A stretch of 48,200 nt of DNA from assembly GCA_030950465.1 (NCBI GenBank), contig JAUZRO010000147.1, positions 1 through 48,200 of the forward strand. The letters run 5' to 3'. The notes under the pieces are model-generated. The model made no database searches, was not told the DNA's origin, and saw only the letters and a program-made list of their open reading frames with translations. Within the stretch, counting starts at the first letter, position 1; each line of letters opens with the position of its first letter. Below are positions 8,698 to 20,922 of this stretch, piece by piece. The position numbers were made by a program, and so were the translations under genes. This stretch comes from Candidatus Altimarinota bacterium. Its GTDB lineage: Bacteria > Patescibacteriota > Gracilibacteria > BD1-5 > UBA6164.

Positions 8698-10099
8698 TTT
8701 CTCCTTTTTTTAATTTTATTTTACTAAATTTTTTGTTATATTTCTCAACATTTTTTTCTGAAAATTTTTCTACAAGTCTATCTAAAGTACTTGATATATT
8801 AGAAAAAATATCTTTATACATTACTGATTCTTTATATACATTTCATAATTCAGATTCTAATCTTTTACTATCAGATAGATTATCAATATTATTTGATATA
8901 AGGTTCAAATAATTATTAAATTTCTTTAATATTAATAAATCTTTCTTTAATAATTTACTTTGTTTATTTTTTAATTCACTAATTGACTGATTAATTAAAA
9001 AAGGAATTTTTATTTTTAAATCTTTATATTCTAAAAGGATATTATTAATATCTTTTTTTGTTTTAGAACTATCTAATCATTTAACATAAAATTTTAAAAC
9101 TAAATCAACTTCATATTTTTCATTTGTTTGATCTTCTTTTACAAATCCAATAAATGTTGTTTTTCAATCATCATAAGGAATAGGAACAAGTGAAGAATCT
9201 ATATAATCTTTTAATTTTATACTATCAATATCTACTAATAAATTATTAAATATATCTTCTTCTAATGGGAAATATCTAGATATATTATAAAAATCATTTC
9301 TTATAGATTTATTATTTTCATCAATATAATATTTTTCTTTTATAACTTGTTTTATTTCTATATTTTTATTTTCTTTATTTTCTTTATTAAAAGATATATA
9401 TCATACATTTTCTAAATAATATATAAAATCAATTATATTTTTTTTAGGTCAGTCAATATTTAGACTTAATTTAAAGTTATATATTTCTCATTCTTGTTTA
9501 TTTTCAGTTTTAGTTTTAGATTTTTTTGTATTAGAAGAATTATATTCTTCTAATACAAAACTTCAAACTCATATATTTCATTCATATTCAAGTCAAAAGG
9601 CATGTATTATTTTTTCCATATAATTAATAAATTTAAAATCTGTTAATCATTCTTCCTTTAAACTAGCATATTCTTTATAAGAAGGCAATATTTTTGCTAT
9701 TTTATTTTTAATTTGTGAATTATTTAAATTTGTTTCTTTATTTTTTATTTCTTCATTTTTTTCTAATATAAATTCATCATAAGATCAAGGTCAATTATTA
9801 GTTAAATTTTCTTTATAAGTATTATCGATATCTTTAGAAGGATCAGTAATAATATTTTTTAAATAATCATTAATAGAAGAATCTTTTAAATATAATTTTT
9901 TAAATTCACTAAAATTTAATCATTTTATTAATAAATCAGAATTTTCTTTTTGTAAATTATTTAATTCAGTTTTTTTATCTTCTATAACAGAATATTCTGG
10001 AGCAAAATAACTTATTCATAAAAATATAAATAGTATAAATATAGCTATATTAAATAATAATCCTTGTATTATTCACTTTGGGATAGTTGTTTTTTTCAT
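8690..10099 (-). CDS. Membrane-anchored coiled-coil protein of the pilus operon (PilO-like topology)
   Basis: 469 aa. A short cytoplasmic start (MKKTTIPKG) is followed by one membrane helix (LLFNIAIFILFIFLGISYFA, residues ~13-33), then a charged, coiled-coil-prone region and an alpha/beta outer domain, ending with a second long helical stretch rich in Lys and Ser. No family motif is recognisable. The topology and the place upstream of pilB suggest an analogue of the alignment protein PilO, but this is inference. The gene ends inside the pilB start (translational coupling), and begins five bases after its upstream neighbour. Confidence 0.8.
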
Positions 10100-10104
10100 T
10101 TTTT

Positions 10105-10956
10105 TTATTTTTGTAATAAAATATTATTATTTTTATATTTTAATTTTAATTTGAAATTTGTTTTTTTAACATAACCTTCATTATTTACAATTTCAATAAA
10201 AGTAAATTGCTTTGGTTTATCTAAAATAAAAAATTTAGGATTTTCTAGTTTTTCTATAAAATTTATAAAACTACTTGCTACAGATATAGAACTACCCTTA
10301 ACAATATCTTTTCATTTATTATTTCAAGAATATCATAATATTTCATCATCCCATTCTCATGAGTAAGCACTACATTCAATATCTAAAATAAAATCTGAAC
10401 CTATATTTATATTTTCACAAGAAATTCTAGTTTTATTAAGTGGTGAATAATTATTCTTTATTTTATCAAATTCTGACAATATATCTAAGATTTTTAATTT
10501 ATTTTTAGCTTTATTAATTAAAAAAGATACTTCTTTTGAATCTTCAAACTTAATACTTCTATATATTTTTTCAATTAATTTTATATTTTCATTATAATAT
10601 TTTTTTATAATAATATTATTATTATTTTCATAATCAGTTATAAGAGCTGAAACTGAAGAACAGTTTTCATAATTTCAAGAATCTTCTACAAAAACTTCAC
10701 AAATTGGGTTTAAGTAACTAATTTCTTTCATACTTACATTGTTTTGTATATAAATATATCAATATAATATCATAAATATTAATAGAAAAATCATATTTAT
10801 TGATGTAAAAAAATTACTTGTTTTAGATATATAGTATCATGTATTTTTTTCTTTTTCCTTTTCTAATAATTCAACCTCTTCTTTTATTTTTTCATCAGTA
10901 CTAAATTCATCAAAAATATTAGTAGAGTCTATGTTAACATCCTTTTTTTCTCACAT
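10105..10956 (-). CDS. Single-pass membrane protein of the pilus operon, unknown
   Basis: 283 aa. About 60 highly charged cytoplasmic residues (FDEFSTDEKIKEEVELLEKE) lead into one membrane helix (INMIFLLIFMILYGYIYI, ~residues 66-84), followed by an extracytoplasmic domain with CEVFVEDSGNYENCSS and further Cys residues that could form disulfides. I do not recognise a family. First gene of the leftward operon with the 469-aa protein, pilB and pilC; a PilN-like or minor assembly role is plausible from order and topology only. Confidence 0.78.
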
Positions 10957-11015
10957 ATTTTATTATGTTATTAAAATAATATTGCTTATATAATATCATA
11001 TATATTAAAAAAAAC

Positions 11016-11050
11016 AAAAAAAAAAGATAGACATTAGCCTTTCTTTTTTT
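11016..11050 (-). terminator. Weak terminator after dinG
   Basis: AAAAAAAGA and TCTTTTTTT pair around the dinG stop codon, giving a T-run on the minus strand. The stem is A+T-only, so the call is tentative. Confidence 0.4.
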
Positions 11051-13559
11051 GTAATATATGAATTAACTCTTCACTTTTTCATTTTCTTATTTTTATATTA
11101 TCAGGAAAGGCATCATAAAAGACTTTTCACCAAGAAGTTGAATAAATTCTATCATCTAAAAATATAATAATTCATGTATCTTCTTTTGTTCTAATTAATC
11201 TTCAAAATCATTGTTTTAACTTCAAAATAGATTTTGGTACTCCATATTCCATAAAAGCATTTTGAAACAAAGCAGACCTTGCTTGAAAAATTGGATCTGT
11301 TGGTACCATAAAAGGCACTTTATGAATAACTAAATATTTTAAATCAGAACCAGGAATATCTATACCTTCCCAAAAAGTATCTGTTCAGATTAACACAGAA
11401 TTATCTGCATTTTTTTTAAATGCTTCAATTAATTTATGTTTTCATCAACCAACTCCTTGAGCATATATATTCATTTTTTCTTTTTTACAAACACTTCATA
11501 ATTTTGTATAAGTCTCTCTGATAGCATAAAAAGCTGTAAATAATACTAAAATATTTCATCTAGCCACTAGAAATAAATCTTTTAAAGATAATATTTTTGT
11601 AATATAATCAAAGTTTTCTCCAATTTTAAGAGTAGCACTTGTTAAAATAATTGTATTTAATTTTGACCATAATTTATCATTTAAATATTCTCAAACATTT
11701 AATCTAGTATATTCTAAAATAATTCATCACAATCTTTCATTATAACTAACTAACTTTATATATTTATTTTTGTCTTGTTTGTCTAGTAGTATTTTAATAG
11801 TTTTTATTACATCTTCTAAAAAGTTTAATTCCCTTGTAATAGCTAAATATACCTTATCTGGCAGTATAGAAAATTGGTCAATATATTCTGTTATTTTTAA
11901 TAAAAATATATTAGATAATTCTTTTTTGTCTACTGCATCCATATTGTCATCATAAAAGTCATCTTTTATTAATAAATTTTGATATTTTTCATTGTTTCTT
12001 AAGTTTTTATTTAAGTATAATTGAAAGGTATCAAATATTATTCACATTTCAAATATTAAATTATCTGTCTTTTTTTGTAATCCTCAAATTTCAAATTTAT
12101 ATTTTTTTAATATTTTTTCTAAATTTATTATATTTTTTTCAAAATCTCTTAAATTAAATCATTTTTTCAAAGAATTTGTCACAACATCTTCCAAAGTATG
12201 AGCCTCATCTAAAATTAAATTTTCTACTTTTCATAAAATAGAGTTATCTCAATGAATATCTTGAAATAGAATATTATTATTAATAATTACAATATTTGCT
12301 TTTTTTGCATTTTTTCTGGCATTTATAGAAAATTCATATTTTGTATAAATGTTTTCTTTAGAAAAAGTATAAAAATTATTAGCATTAATTTCATTTAATA
12401 AACCATATTCTTTTCAATAATAATCTAATTCATCTAATTCTCATGATTTAGTTTCAAGTAACCAAAATAAAATTTTTAGAACAAAAGAAGCGTCTAATCT
12501 ATTTAGTGTTGATTTTTCAGAAATAAAATTAATAAAAGAAGCTACACTTATATAATTTGACTTTCATTTTAATTTACAATAAGAAAATTCTATATCTAAA
12601 TTTTTTTCTAAAAAAGATAAATCTTTATAAAAAATTTGATCTTGAAGTGCTTTTGTAGAAGTTGATATATAAACCTGTTCTCAAGTTTTAACAGAGTTTA
12701 TAATAGAAGGTAATAAATATGCAAAAGTCTTTCAAACTCAAGTTGGAGCTTCTATTACTATTTTTTCTTCTTTATCAAAAGTCTCTTTTATATAATTAGA
12801 CATTAGGGCTTGATTTTCTCTTAATTCTAATTCAGGATTATTTTTTATAAAATCCTCAATTCAAGAAATTTTAATTTCACTATCAATATTTCTTCTAATA
12901 TTTTTTCTATTTTCAGGAAAACTTTTTAATAATTCTTTTAAAAAAATTTGAGGATCTGTATTACTTTTTTCTAATCCTAAAATATCACTATAGACAAAAT
13001 TAAGATTATTTATTTCTGATACACTAGCTATATATTCAAAAAACATTCTTTGTCTACTAGACATTTTTTCTATTTTGTCTACTAAAATTTTAAATAATTT
13101 AACAGTTGCTAGAGTATCATTTAGAGCTCTATGGGCTCATTCTAATCCAAATTTTAGAGAATTAGCTAAGTATTCTAAACTTAAAGATTTTTCATCTTTT
13201 AGTAAAAAATTAGCATATTCAAAAGTATCAAGTTCTAAATTATTTATTAATTCTATTCAATTAAATCTTAAAAATCATGAATCAAACTTAGTATTATGAC
13301 CTAAAATAGGATAATCTCAAATAAAATCCTCTATTTCAAAAATTAAATCTTTCCATAATGGAGAATCTTTTACATCTTTATTACTTATATTAGTAATATT
13401 CGTAATAAGTTCTGGAATTTCTATTTCTGGATTTACCAAAAAAGACTTTTGCTCTATAATCTCAAAAGTTTTTTTGTCAAATTTTACTAATCATATCTCA
13501 ATAATCTTGTCTATTGTATTGTCTAGTCATGTCGTTTCTAAATCTAAAGCTATTATCAT
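11034..13559 (-). CDS. dinG: DinG-family helicase fused to a DnaQ-type 3'-5' exonuclease
   Basis: 841 aa. Residues 1-165 are a DEDD exonuclease: IALDLETTGLD (ExoI) and LGHNTKFDS (ExoII). The helicase part has Walker A EAPTGVGKTFAYLLP, the DEAH box VENLILDEAHTLEDVV, and C-terminal motifs DTFWEGIDIPG-like and QWFGRLIRTKEDTGII. This DnaQ-DinG fusion is known from Firmicutes-type DinG, which acts as a nuclease rather than an iron-sulfur helicase. In the place of the cluster cysteines the protein reads YCKLKGKSNYIS, so the KGxxNYxC cysteine is a Ser and an iron-sulfur cluster is unlikely. The start ATG overlaps the stop of the GtrA-like gene. Probably repairs or resolves DNA structures. Confidence 0.9.
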
Positions 13560-13963
13560 TTTATGGTATTAATAAAGATAAACCTATTATAAATAAAAAA
13601 TTTCATAATAGACAAAGTAGTTGTTATTATTATTATAATTATATATAAATATTCTTCTCAAAAAAGATTTTTTAAATAAATAGTTATAAAATAATTAAAT
13701 ATAGAAAAACTAAATAATGTAATTAAATATTTAAATAATAAATTATAACTAAAATTAGTTTTAAAAATAAATTTAAAACTCGCAATAAAACTATAAATAA
13801 TAATAAATATCATAGTTATAATATATGCTATATTAATATCAATATTTAAAAATTCAACTAAAAGTATTGTTAATCAAAGATTGATACCATAAATACTTAA
13901 TCATATTCAGAAAAATTTAATTATTTTCTTCGCATTATCTTCAGATTTTATTTTTTTAAACAC
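13553..13963 (-). CDS. GtrA-like small membrane protein
   Basis: 136 aa with four membrane helices: IIKFFGIGLSIYGINLGLTI, IAYIITMIFIIIYSFIASFK, YLITLFSFSIFNYFITIY and IIIIIITTTLSIMKFFIYN, closing with NRFIFIN. The glycine-rich first helix and the basic-aromatic end of the last (RFxF) fit the GtrA/DPMS-associated flippase family, which moves polyprenol-linked sugars across the membrane. The only in-frame initiator after an upstream TAA is GTG at 13963-13961, so a GTG start is assigned. Its end overlaps the dinG start (ATGATAA). Confidence 0.75.
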
Positions 13964-14041
13964 TTTTTATAAAGTTTTAGTTGATATTTTAAAATTAATT
14001 ATTATTCTATATTATATATTAAAATTAATTTTTCAAAAATA

Positions 14042-14728
14042 ATGAAAATTATATCTAAGCTTTTTATAATAATATACTTAATATTAATTATAAATCAATG
14101 ATTTGCAATAGAAAAAAGCTCTATTAATCTTGAAATGTACCCTGAAGTTCAAAATACAGATAAGAATATAGAACAAGCTGAATCTATAGAAAATTGAGTT
14201 GTAGAGTTTAAAAATAAATTACTCATAATTCAAAAAAAATATAAACTAGAAAAGAATACCACAATAAATAATTCTATAAAAGATTTATGAGAAATAATAT
14301 ATATTTTAAGAAAAATTCAAACTACAAAAATTAATAGAAATACTGCTGAAAAAGTAATAAAAATAGTAATCAATGATTTACAAAATATCAGTATTTCAAC
14401 AAAACAATATTTAAAAAATATAAAATCTAATCTTGATAGATCTAAAAATAGATATAATACAATATCAATGGATTTATATTATAAATTAAACAAAATAACA
14501 CTTGCTTTCATAAGATACTATCAAAACAAAGATAAAAATAAAATTAATACAAAAGACAAAGAAATTATTAAAATTGTACAAAATATATATTCAAATTCTT
14601 TAAAAATAAAAAATTTTAAAAATATAGATTTTTATAACAAAGAAGATATGAAAAACTATTTAATAAATATTTTAAATAATATAAAAGATGATTTTAGAAA
14701 AATTAGAGAAATAATAAAAAAGAAGTAG
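14042..14728 (+). CDS. Secreted or anchored helical protein of unknown function
   Basis: 228 aa. A signal peptide or N-terminal anchor (IISKLFIIIYLILIINQGFA) precedes an almost entirely helical, Lys/Asn/Ile-rich body with several potential coiled-coil segments (TINNSIKDLGEIIYILRKIQ; ISTKQYLKNIKSNLDRSKN). No known domain. It stands alone between two convergent transcription units and has its own terminator. Probably an exported protein; nothing more can be said. Confidence 0.8.
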
Positions 14729-14755
14729 AGATGTTTGGCAAAAACATCTTTTTTT
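14729..14755 (+). terminator. Terminator of the 228-aa gene
   Basis: AGATGTTT-ggcaa-AAACATCT followed by T6, directly after the TAG stop. Confidence 0.85.
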
Positions 14756-14764
14756 ATTCATTTA

Positions 14765-14790
14765 AAAAAGACCTTTCAACGAAAGGCCTC
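14765..14790 (-). terminator. Terminator of the pseudouridine synthase gene
   Basis: On the minus strand GGCCTTTC-GTT-GAAAGGTC followed by TTTTTT. It faces the rightward terminator at 14729-14755, isolating two convergent genes. Confidence 0.85.
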
Positions 14791-14824
14791 TACAACTGTA
14801 TTTTAAATAAAAAAACAATATTTC

Positions 14825-15535
14825 TTAATTCCTATCTAAACCTATTGTTTTAAATAAATTATTTAGTTCTTTTTCTGATAAATGTTTATACTCTCATAAT
14901 TCTAGCTTTCCTAATTCTATATTTTCTATTTGAATTCTTTTAAGTTTTTTAACTTTATGTCATAAAAATTCTACCATACGTCTAATTTGTCTATTCCTTC
15001 ATTCTGTTAAAACTATTGAAAAAGTACCAGAAGAAAGCCTTTCTACTTTTGCTTCTTTTGTAATAGAACCTAAAATAAAAATTCATTTTGACATCTTGTC
15101 TAGTGCCTCATCTTCAATTGGTCAAAAAATCTCAACTACATATTTTTTAGAATGTCAATATCTTGGATGCATCAGATAATTAGCTAGACGTCAATCATTT
15201 GTCAATAATAAAAGACCTGTTGTCTCTTTATCTAGCCTACCTATAGGGAAAACTCTTTCTTTTATGTCTATAATGTCTACTATAGCTGTATCTCAATTTC
15301 AAGCACAAGTTGTAACAATTCATCTAGGTTTATTGATTTTATAATAAACTTGTTTTTTTTGTTCTATAACTGCTTCATTTTCTAATTTTATATCTTCTTC
15401 ACCAGTAACTTTTTGTCAAATTATAGCTTTTTTTCAATCAACTGTAATTAACCCCCTTTCTATATAGTCTTCAGCTTTTCTTCTTGAACATATTCAAGCT
15501 TGACTCATATATTTTTGTAATCTCATTTCTTCCAT
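14825..15535 (-). CDS. rluB: rRNA pseudouridine synthase, RsuA/RluB/RluF family
   Basis: 236 aa. Isomerises a specific uridine in rRNA (RluB acts on 23S helix 90 in other bacteria). An S4 RNA-binding domain occupies residues 1-60 (RLQKYMSQAGICSRRKAEDY, VDGKKA). The catalytic motif is IGRLDKETTGLLLLTNDG, with the invariant Asp in GRLD. C-terminal VLTEGRNRQIRRMVEFLGHK is the standard family ending. UGA supplies several conserved glycines. Which of RluB, RluE, RluF or RsuA is meant cannot be settled; the symbol is the closest general choice. Confidence 0.88.
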
Positions 15536-15604
15536 AAATAATTTGATTTAATAATATTTTTATGAATAATAATCTATATTTACAATTAAGCAAATTAATT
15601 ATTT

Positions 15605-17035
15605 ATGAAACAAGAATTTCACCCAGAATTTATATCAAGATATAAAGATATATTCAAAGAAGAGGAGTTTAATACTTTTTTAGAATATTGTAGTAAACCC
15701 TTAAAAAAATCTATAAGAGTTAATATAAGCAAAATTTCTTTAGAAGAATTTGAAAATATTGCTAAAACTAATAACTGGCTATTAGAAAAAATACCTTATT
15801 TAGAAAATGCATATAATATTACAGATTCTGAATTAATATGAAAAAGTATAGAGTATTTTTGTTGACTTTTCTATATTCAAGAAACATCAAGTATGATTCC
15901 ACCAATAATTTTAGATCCACAAGAGTGAGATATAATTCTTGATATGTCAGCTGCTCCTGGAAGTAAAACAACACAGTTAGCTAATCTAATAAACAATAAT
16001 TGATTAATAATTGCTAATGATATTTCTGGTTCAAGAATAAAAGCATTAAAATCAAATATTAATAGCCAATGATCTTATAGTGTAGCAGTATCTAAGCTAG
16101 ATTGAAGAGATTTTTGAAATTATTATTATGAATATTTTGATAAAATATTACTTGATGCTCCTTGTAGTGCTGAATGATCAATGAGAAAAGATAAATTTAA
16201 TTGGTCAATAGACATTATAGACAAGCTGTCTAGTTTACAAATGAAAATGATTTTATCAGCTTTGTTATCATTAAAGGTATGATGAGAACTTGTCTACTCA
16301 ACATGTACAATGACTCCAGAAGAAGATGAAATGATAGTAGATTTTGTTTTAAGTAATTTATGAGATTTTGTTGAAATAGTTGATTGGGAAGTAAAATGAT
16401 TAAAAACTACTCCTTGAATTACAAGCTGGAAATGAGAAGAATTACATCCAGATTGCAAAAAATCAAAAAAAATATGGCCTCATCATAATGATACAGAATG
16501 ATTCTTTATAGCAAAATTTAAAAAGATAGCTAAAATAAATACAGATTTTAATAAAGAATACTTCCCTAAAAAATCTCAAGAAAAAATACTAAAATCAAAA
16601 GATTTAAAAATACTTTTTTCTCAAATTAAAAAAAGATTTAATATAGACAAGACAATATTTAAAAAATTGTCTATAATAAAAAAAGATAGTTCTTTAACTA
16701 TAAGAACTAAATATTGAAATTCTATGTCAACACTTCCTAATATTCATAATATGTGAATCCCTTTTTGAGAAGAAGTTGATAATAAATTTTTATTAAATTT
16801 TTATTCAGCTCAAACTTTTTGAAAGTATGCTGATAAAAATATTATTAAATTAAACAAAAATAATTCTGAAAAATTTATAAAGTGACTAGATATAATTTTA
16901 GATAATATAGAATTAAATAATTCTGAATTATGACAAGTAATAATTAGTTATAACAATATTATATTATGAACTAGTTTATTACAAAAGAATAATAAATTAA
17001 AAAATCAAGTTCCAAGAGAAAATATTAAAATGTAA
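15605..17035 (+). CDS. NOL1/NOP2/Sun-family RNA m5C methyltransferase (RsmF-like)
   Basis: 476 aa. Transfers a methyl group from S-adenosylmethionine to C5 of cytosine in rRNA. Visible motifs: SAM-binding DMSAAPGSKTTQLANLI, motif IV LLDAPCSAEGSMRKD with the releasing Cys, and motif VI LVYSTCTMTPEEDE with the nucleophilic Cys. The first ~75 residues form the N-terminal RNA-binding part, and the ~170 residues after the catalytic core are a PUA-like extension, as in RsmF/YebU rather than RsmB. It is divergent from rluB and convergent with murB, whose stop lies only six bases away. Confidence 0.9.
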
Positions 17036-17040
17036 AAAAA

Positions 17041-17922
17041 TTAATTCTTTATAATTCTAACCTCATTTTCTATCTCAATTCAAAATTTTTCTAATACTTT
17101 ATTTTTAGCTAATTCTATTAAATTTAATAAATCTTTATAAGTAGCAGTTCAATCACTCATTAAAAAATTTGCATGTTTTTCTGAGAAAGAAGCTCATCAT
17201 ATATTATATCATTTTAATCAAACCTGTTCAATTAAAAATCAAGCTGATTGTTCCCTATTTGGATTTTTAAAAAAACTACCACAAGTATTCCCTTTTGGTT
17301 GTTTATTTTCTCTAAAGTCTATAGTGTCTACATCAGAATGATATTTTTCTATTTTAGTAGACAAATCAAATACTGATTTTATTAAAAAATATTTGTTATT
17401 ATTTTGTTTTAAAATAGATGTTCTATAATTAAACAACATTTCTTTTTTAGATAATATTTCTATTTTTCAAGTAGACAAATTATAAACTGTTGCTTCCCTA
17501 AAATTATTTTCTGTTTCTAATCAAAAACAACCTGCATTTCAATATACTGCTCATCAGAAACTTCAAGGTAATCAAATAAACCTATGCCATAAGTTTTGAT
17601 TATAATCTTTTTCTAAATTTTCTGCAATATCAGAAATTAATTCATTAGAATAAGCTTTTAATATTTTAGATTTTTTATTATATTCCCATCAATTTAAATT
17701 ATTTTTAATAATAACTCATTTAAAAAGATCAAAAGCAAAAAGCATATTTGTTCATCAACCAATAAATAATATTTTTAAATTTTCTTTTTCAGAAAAATTA
17801 ATAATTTTACTTAATTTATCTACATCATCTAAATTATTTATTTCGAAATAATATCTAGCAATAGCAGGTGTTTTAAAATTTGAAAGGGAAGTTATGTCTT
17901 TATTTTTTTGTAGGATTTTCAT
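17041..17922 (-). CDS. murB: UDP-N-acetylenolpyruvoylglucosamine reductase MurB
   Basis: 293 aa. FAD-dependent reductase making UDP-N-acetylmuramate, the second committed step of peptidoglycan synthesis. Seen: SNFKTPAIARYYFEI, FAD-binding LFIGGGTNMLF, GLPGSFGGAVYGNAGCFG, and the catalytic region KQPKGNTCGSFFKNP followed by SAGFLIEQVGLKG and GGASFSEKHANFLM. The CGSFFKNP segment carries the proton-donating Ser region. Its start lies inside the last codons of uvrA (23-base overlap, different frame), so the two are co-transcribed. Confidence 0.93.
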
Positions 17923-20842
17923 TTTTATATTTATTTAAATACTTTATTATAGCTTCTCAAGTATAACTTTTTTCACAATTTTTAATATCATCTATGTTTC
18001 AAAAAACCATTAATTCTCATCATTTATCTCATCATTGTGGTCATATGTCTATAATATGATCTGCATTAATTATAACATCCATATTGTGTTCTATAACTAA
18101 AACTGTGTTTCATTTGTCTACTAGTGAGTGTAATATTGTCAACAATCTGTCTATATCTTGAAAGTGAAGTCCTGTTGTAGGCTCATCAAGAATATAGAAT
18201 GTTTTTCAAGTAGACCTTTTAGATAATTCAGTAGACAGTTTAATTCTTTGAGCTTCTCAACCAGATAGTGTAGTAGACGATTGTCAAAGTTTAATATATC
18301 AAAGTCCTACTTCTGTAATTGTATTTAAAATTTTTGAAACTTTTGGATGATTTTTGAAAAAATCAGCTGCTTCTGAAACAGTCATATTCAATACATCTGA
18401 AATAGTTTTTCATTTATATTTTATTTGCATTGTTTCTCTATTATATCTAGATCCACTACAATTTTCACATTTTATATAAACTGGTGGAAGAAAATGCATT
18501 TCTACTTTTTTAACTCAATCTCAATCACAATAATCACATCTTCAAGATTTAGTATTAAAACTAAAGTTTCAACTTGTATATCATCTAATTTTAGATTCTT
18601 CTATTTCAGCAAATATATCTCTAATTGGAGTAAATATTCAAGTATAAGTTGCAGGGTTTGACCTTGGTGTTTTTCAGATAGCAGATTGATCTATTATAAC
18701 TGTTTTATCTAAATGAACTAATCAATTAATACTTATCACTTGTCAAACTTGTCTACTTGCTCTATTTAATTTATTTGATAGATAGGGAGCTAATATACCA
18801 TTAACTAAAGAAGATTTACCTGAACCTGAAACTCCTGTAATTACTACTAAGTTAGACAAAGGTATGTCTACATCAATATTTTTTAAATTGTTTTGTTTTG
18901 CTCATTTTATTTCTAATATTTTACCATTTTTCTTTAAATCTTTAAATGAAGGTCTAAATCCCTTTTTTACCATAACCTGTCTTTCTCAAGTTAAATATGG
19001 TCAAGTAACTGATTTTTTGTCTACAATGATTTCATCTATAGTTCATTCAAAAATAATATTTCACCCTTCAACTCATGCTTTTGGTCAAACATCAATAATA
19101 TGGTCTGCCTCTCTAATAATATCTTCATCATGTTCAACAACTATTAAAGTATTTCAAATATCTCTTAATTTTTTTAAATTTTCTATAAGCATATTATTAT
19201 CTCTTGGATGAAGTCAAATTGATGGTTCATCTAAAACATAAATAATACCTTCTAGTTTAGTTCAAATTTGAGTTGCAAGTCTAATTCTTTGAGCTTCTCA
19301 ACCAGAAAGAGTTCCTGCTTTTCTTGAGATTGTCATATAATTAAGTCAAACTCAAGACAAGAAATCTAATCTTTCTGTTGCATTTTTTAAAACTTTTTTT
19401 GCTATTTTTTCTTCAACAGCAGACAAACTAAAATTTTTAAAAAAGTTAATTGCTTCTGTTACAGACAAGTTAGACAGCTGTCAAATATTAATAAATTCTT
19501 TATTAAAGGGAAGTCTAACAGATAAGCTTTCTAAATTAAGTCTATGTCAATCACATTGTGGACAATCAATATCTACTACAAATTGGTCATAATTTCATTT
19601 AGAAACATCTGCTTCATAATATCTTCTTTCTAAAGTATTTAAAACTCATTCAAATCTAGAGTTATAAGTTTTTTTCTCTCAAGAGTCATTTATAAATGCT
19701 ACATTATATTGTTTATCTCAAGTTCAATGTAATATGATTTCTTTATCTTTTTTAGATAAAAGGGAATAGTTAGTATTTAATTCTATTTTTTTAAATTTTC
19801 AAACTTCTTGCAATAATGCAAAGAAATAATCTCAACCAAATCAAGGAGCAATAACTGCTCATTCTAAAAGAGTTAAATTTGGATTAATAATTTTTTCTTC
19901 TAGAAATATTTTTTTAACTCATAATCAATGACATTGTTGACAAGCTCAACTATGAGAATTAAATGACAGATGTGATATAGTTAACTCTTCTGGAATATAT
20001 GAACAGTTTGAGCATATAAAAATATTTGAAAAAGATTCTGTAACAACCCCCAGCCTCTCCTTTGTAAGGTGGGGAGAATTTATTAATTCAATTTTAAGCT
20101 GTCCATTTCAAATCTTAAATGTCAATAACAAAGAGTCTTTTAATCTTTTAATATGACTACTATTTTCATCTTTATAATCTTCTATTATTAATCTGTCTAC
20201 TATAATATTAATATAGTCTACATTATCGTCTATATTTAAATCTTCTCTAAAATCATCATTTATAGTTAAAACATTATTTCAAATATTAAATCTAATAAAA
20301 CCTAAATCTAAAATATCTCTTTTAATATTTTCAAAAACTTCTTCTTCAGAATAGTCTCTATATTGTTCAATAGATATTGGAGCTTTTACCATAAATTTAG
20401 TTTTTAACTCTTGTTTTTCTAAGAAATCTATTACATCTTTTATCGAATCTTTTTTAACTTTATGATTACATTTTACACAAAATCTAGTTCAAATATTTAA
20501 AAATAATATTCTATAATAATCATAAATTTCTGTAATTGTTCAAACTGTTGATCTAGGATTTTTACTTGTAGTTTTTTGATCAATAGAAATAGTAGGGGAT
20601 AGTCATTTTATTTCATCAACTAAAGCCTCTTCTTTCATTCCACCAATAAACATTCTAGCATAACTAGATAAACTTTCTAAATATTTTTGCTGTCCAACAT
20701 TATAAATTGTATTAAAAGCAAGAGATGATTTTCAAGAACCAGAAACACCTGTGATTACAGTCATTTTATTTTTAGGAATTTTTACATCAATATTTTTAAG
20801 GTTATGTGTTTTTGCTCAATAGACTTCTATAAATTCTGACAT
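17900..20842 (-). CDS. uvrA: Excinuclease ABC subunit A
   Basis: 980 aa, slightly longer than the usual ~940. ATP-binding damage-recognition subunit of nucleotide excision repair. N-terminal [20 protein letters not shown] and Walker [19 protein letters not shown], signature [15 protein letters not shown]-type segments in both halves, zinc-knuckle pairs such as CVKCNH and CQQCHG, and a second ATPase half with [10 protein letters not shown]-type loop near 18810. A palindromic repeat is inserted in frame at 20044-20078, adding [12 protein letters not shown] around residue 258, which accounts for part of the extra length. Co-directional and overlapping with murB. Confidence 0.93.
20044..20078. 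repeat. In-frame palindromic repeat inside uvrA
   Basis: GC-rich CCCC..CCTC / GAGG..GGGG-type palindrome in otherwise A+T-rich coding DNA. Read in the uvrA frame it gives [12 protein letters not shown], nearly the same peptide as the prmC insert at 33241-33277 (TPLLGKEGLGVV). Confidence 0.7.
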
Positions 20843-20889
20843 ATATTTTTTTGATTAAAATTAATATTTTTATTATACTTGAATTATAA

Positions 20890-20922
20890 AAAAAATAAAC
20901 AAAAAATTATTGTTTATTTTTT
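20890..20922 (-). terminator. Terminator of comF
   Basis: AAAAAATAAACA and TGTTTATTTTTT are perfect inverted repeats around nine bases, overlapping the comF stop codon. Confidence 0.75.

Noticed and set aside
8690-10956. Naming the two membrane genes pilN and pilO
   Set aside because: Only topology and gene order support this; no sequence motif was recognised.
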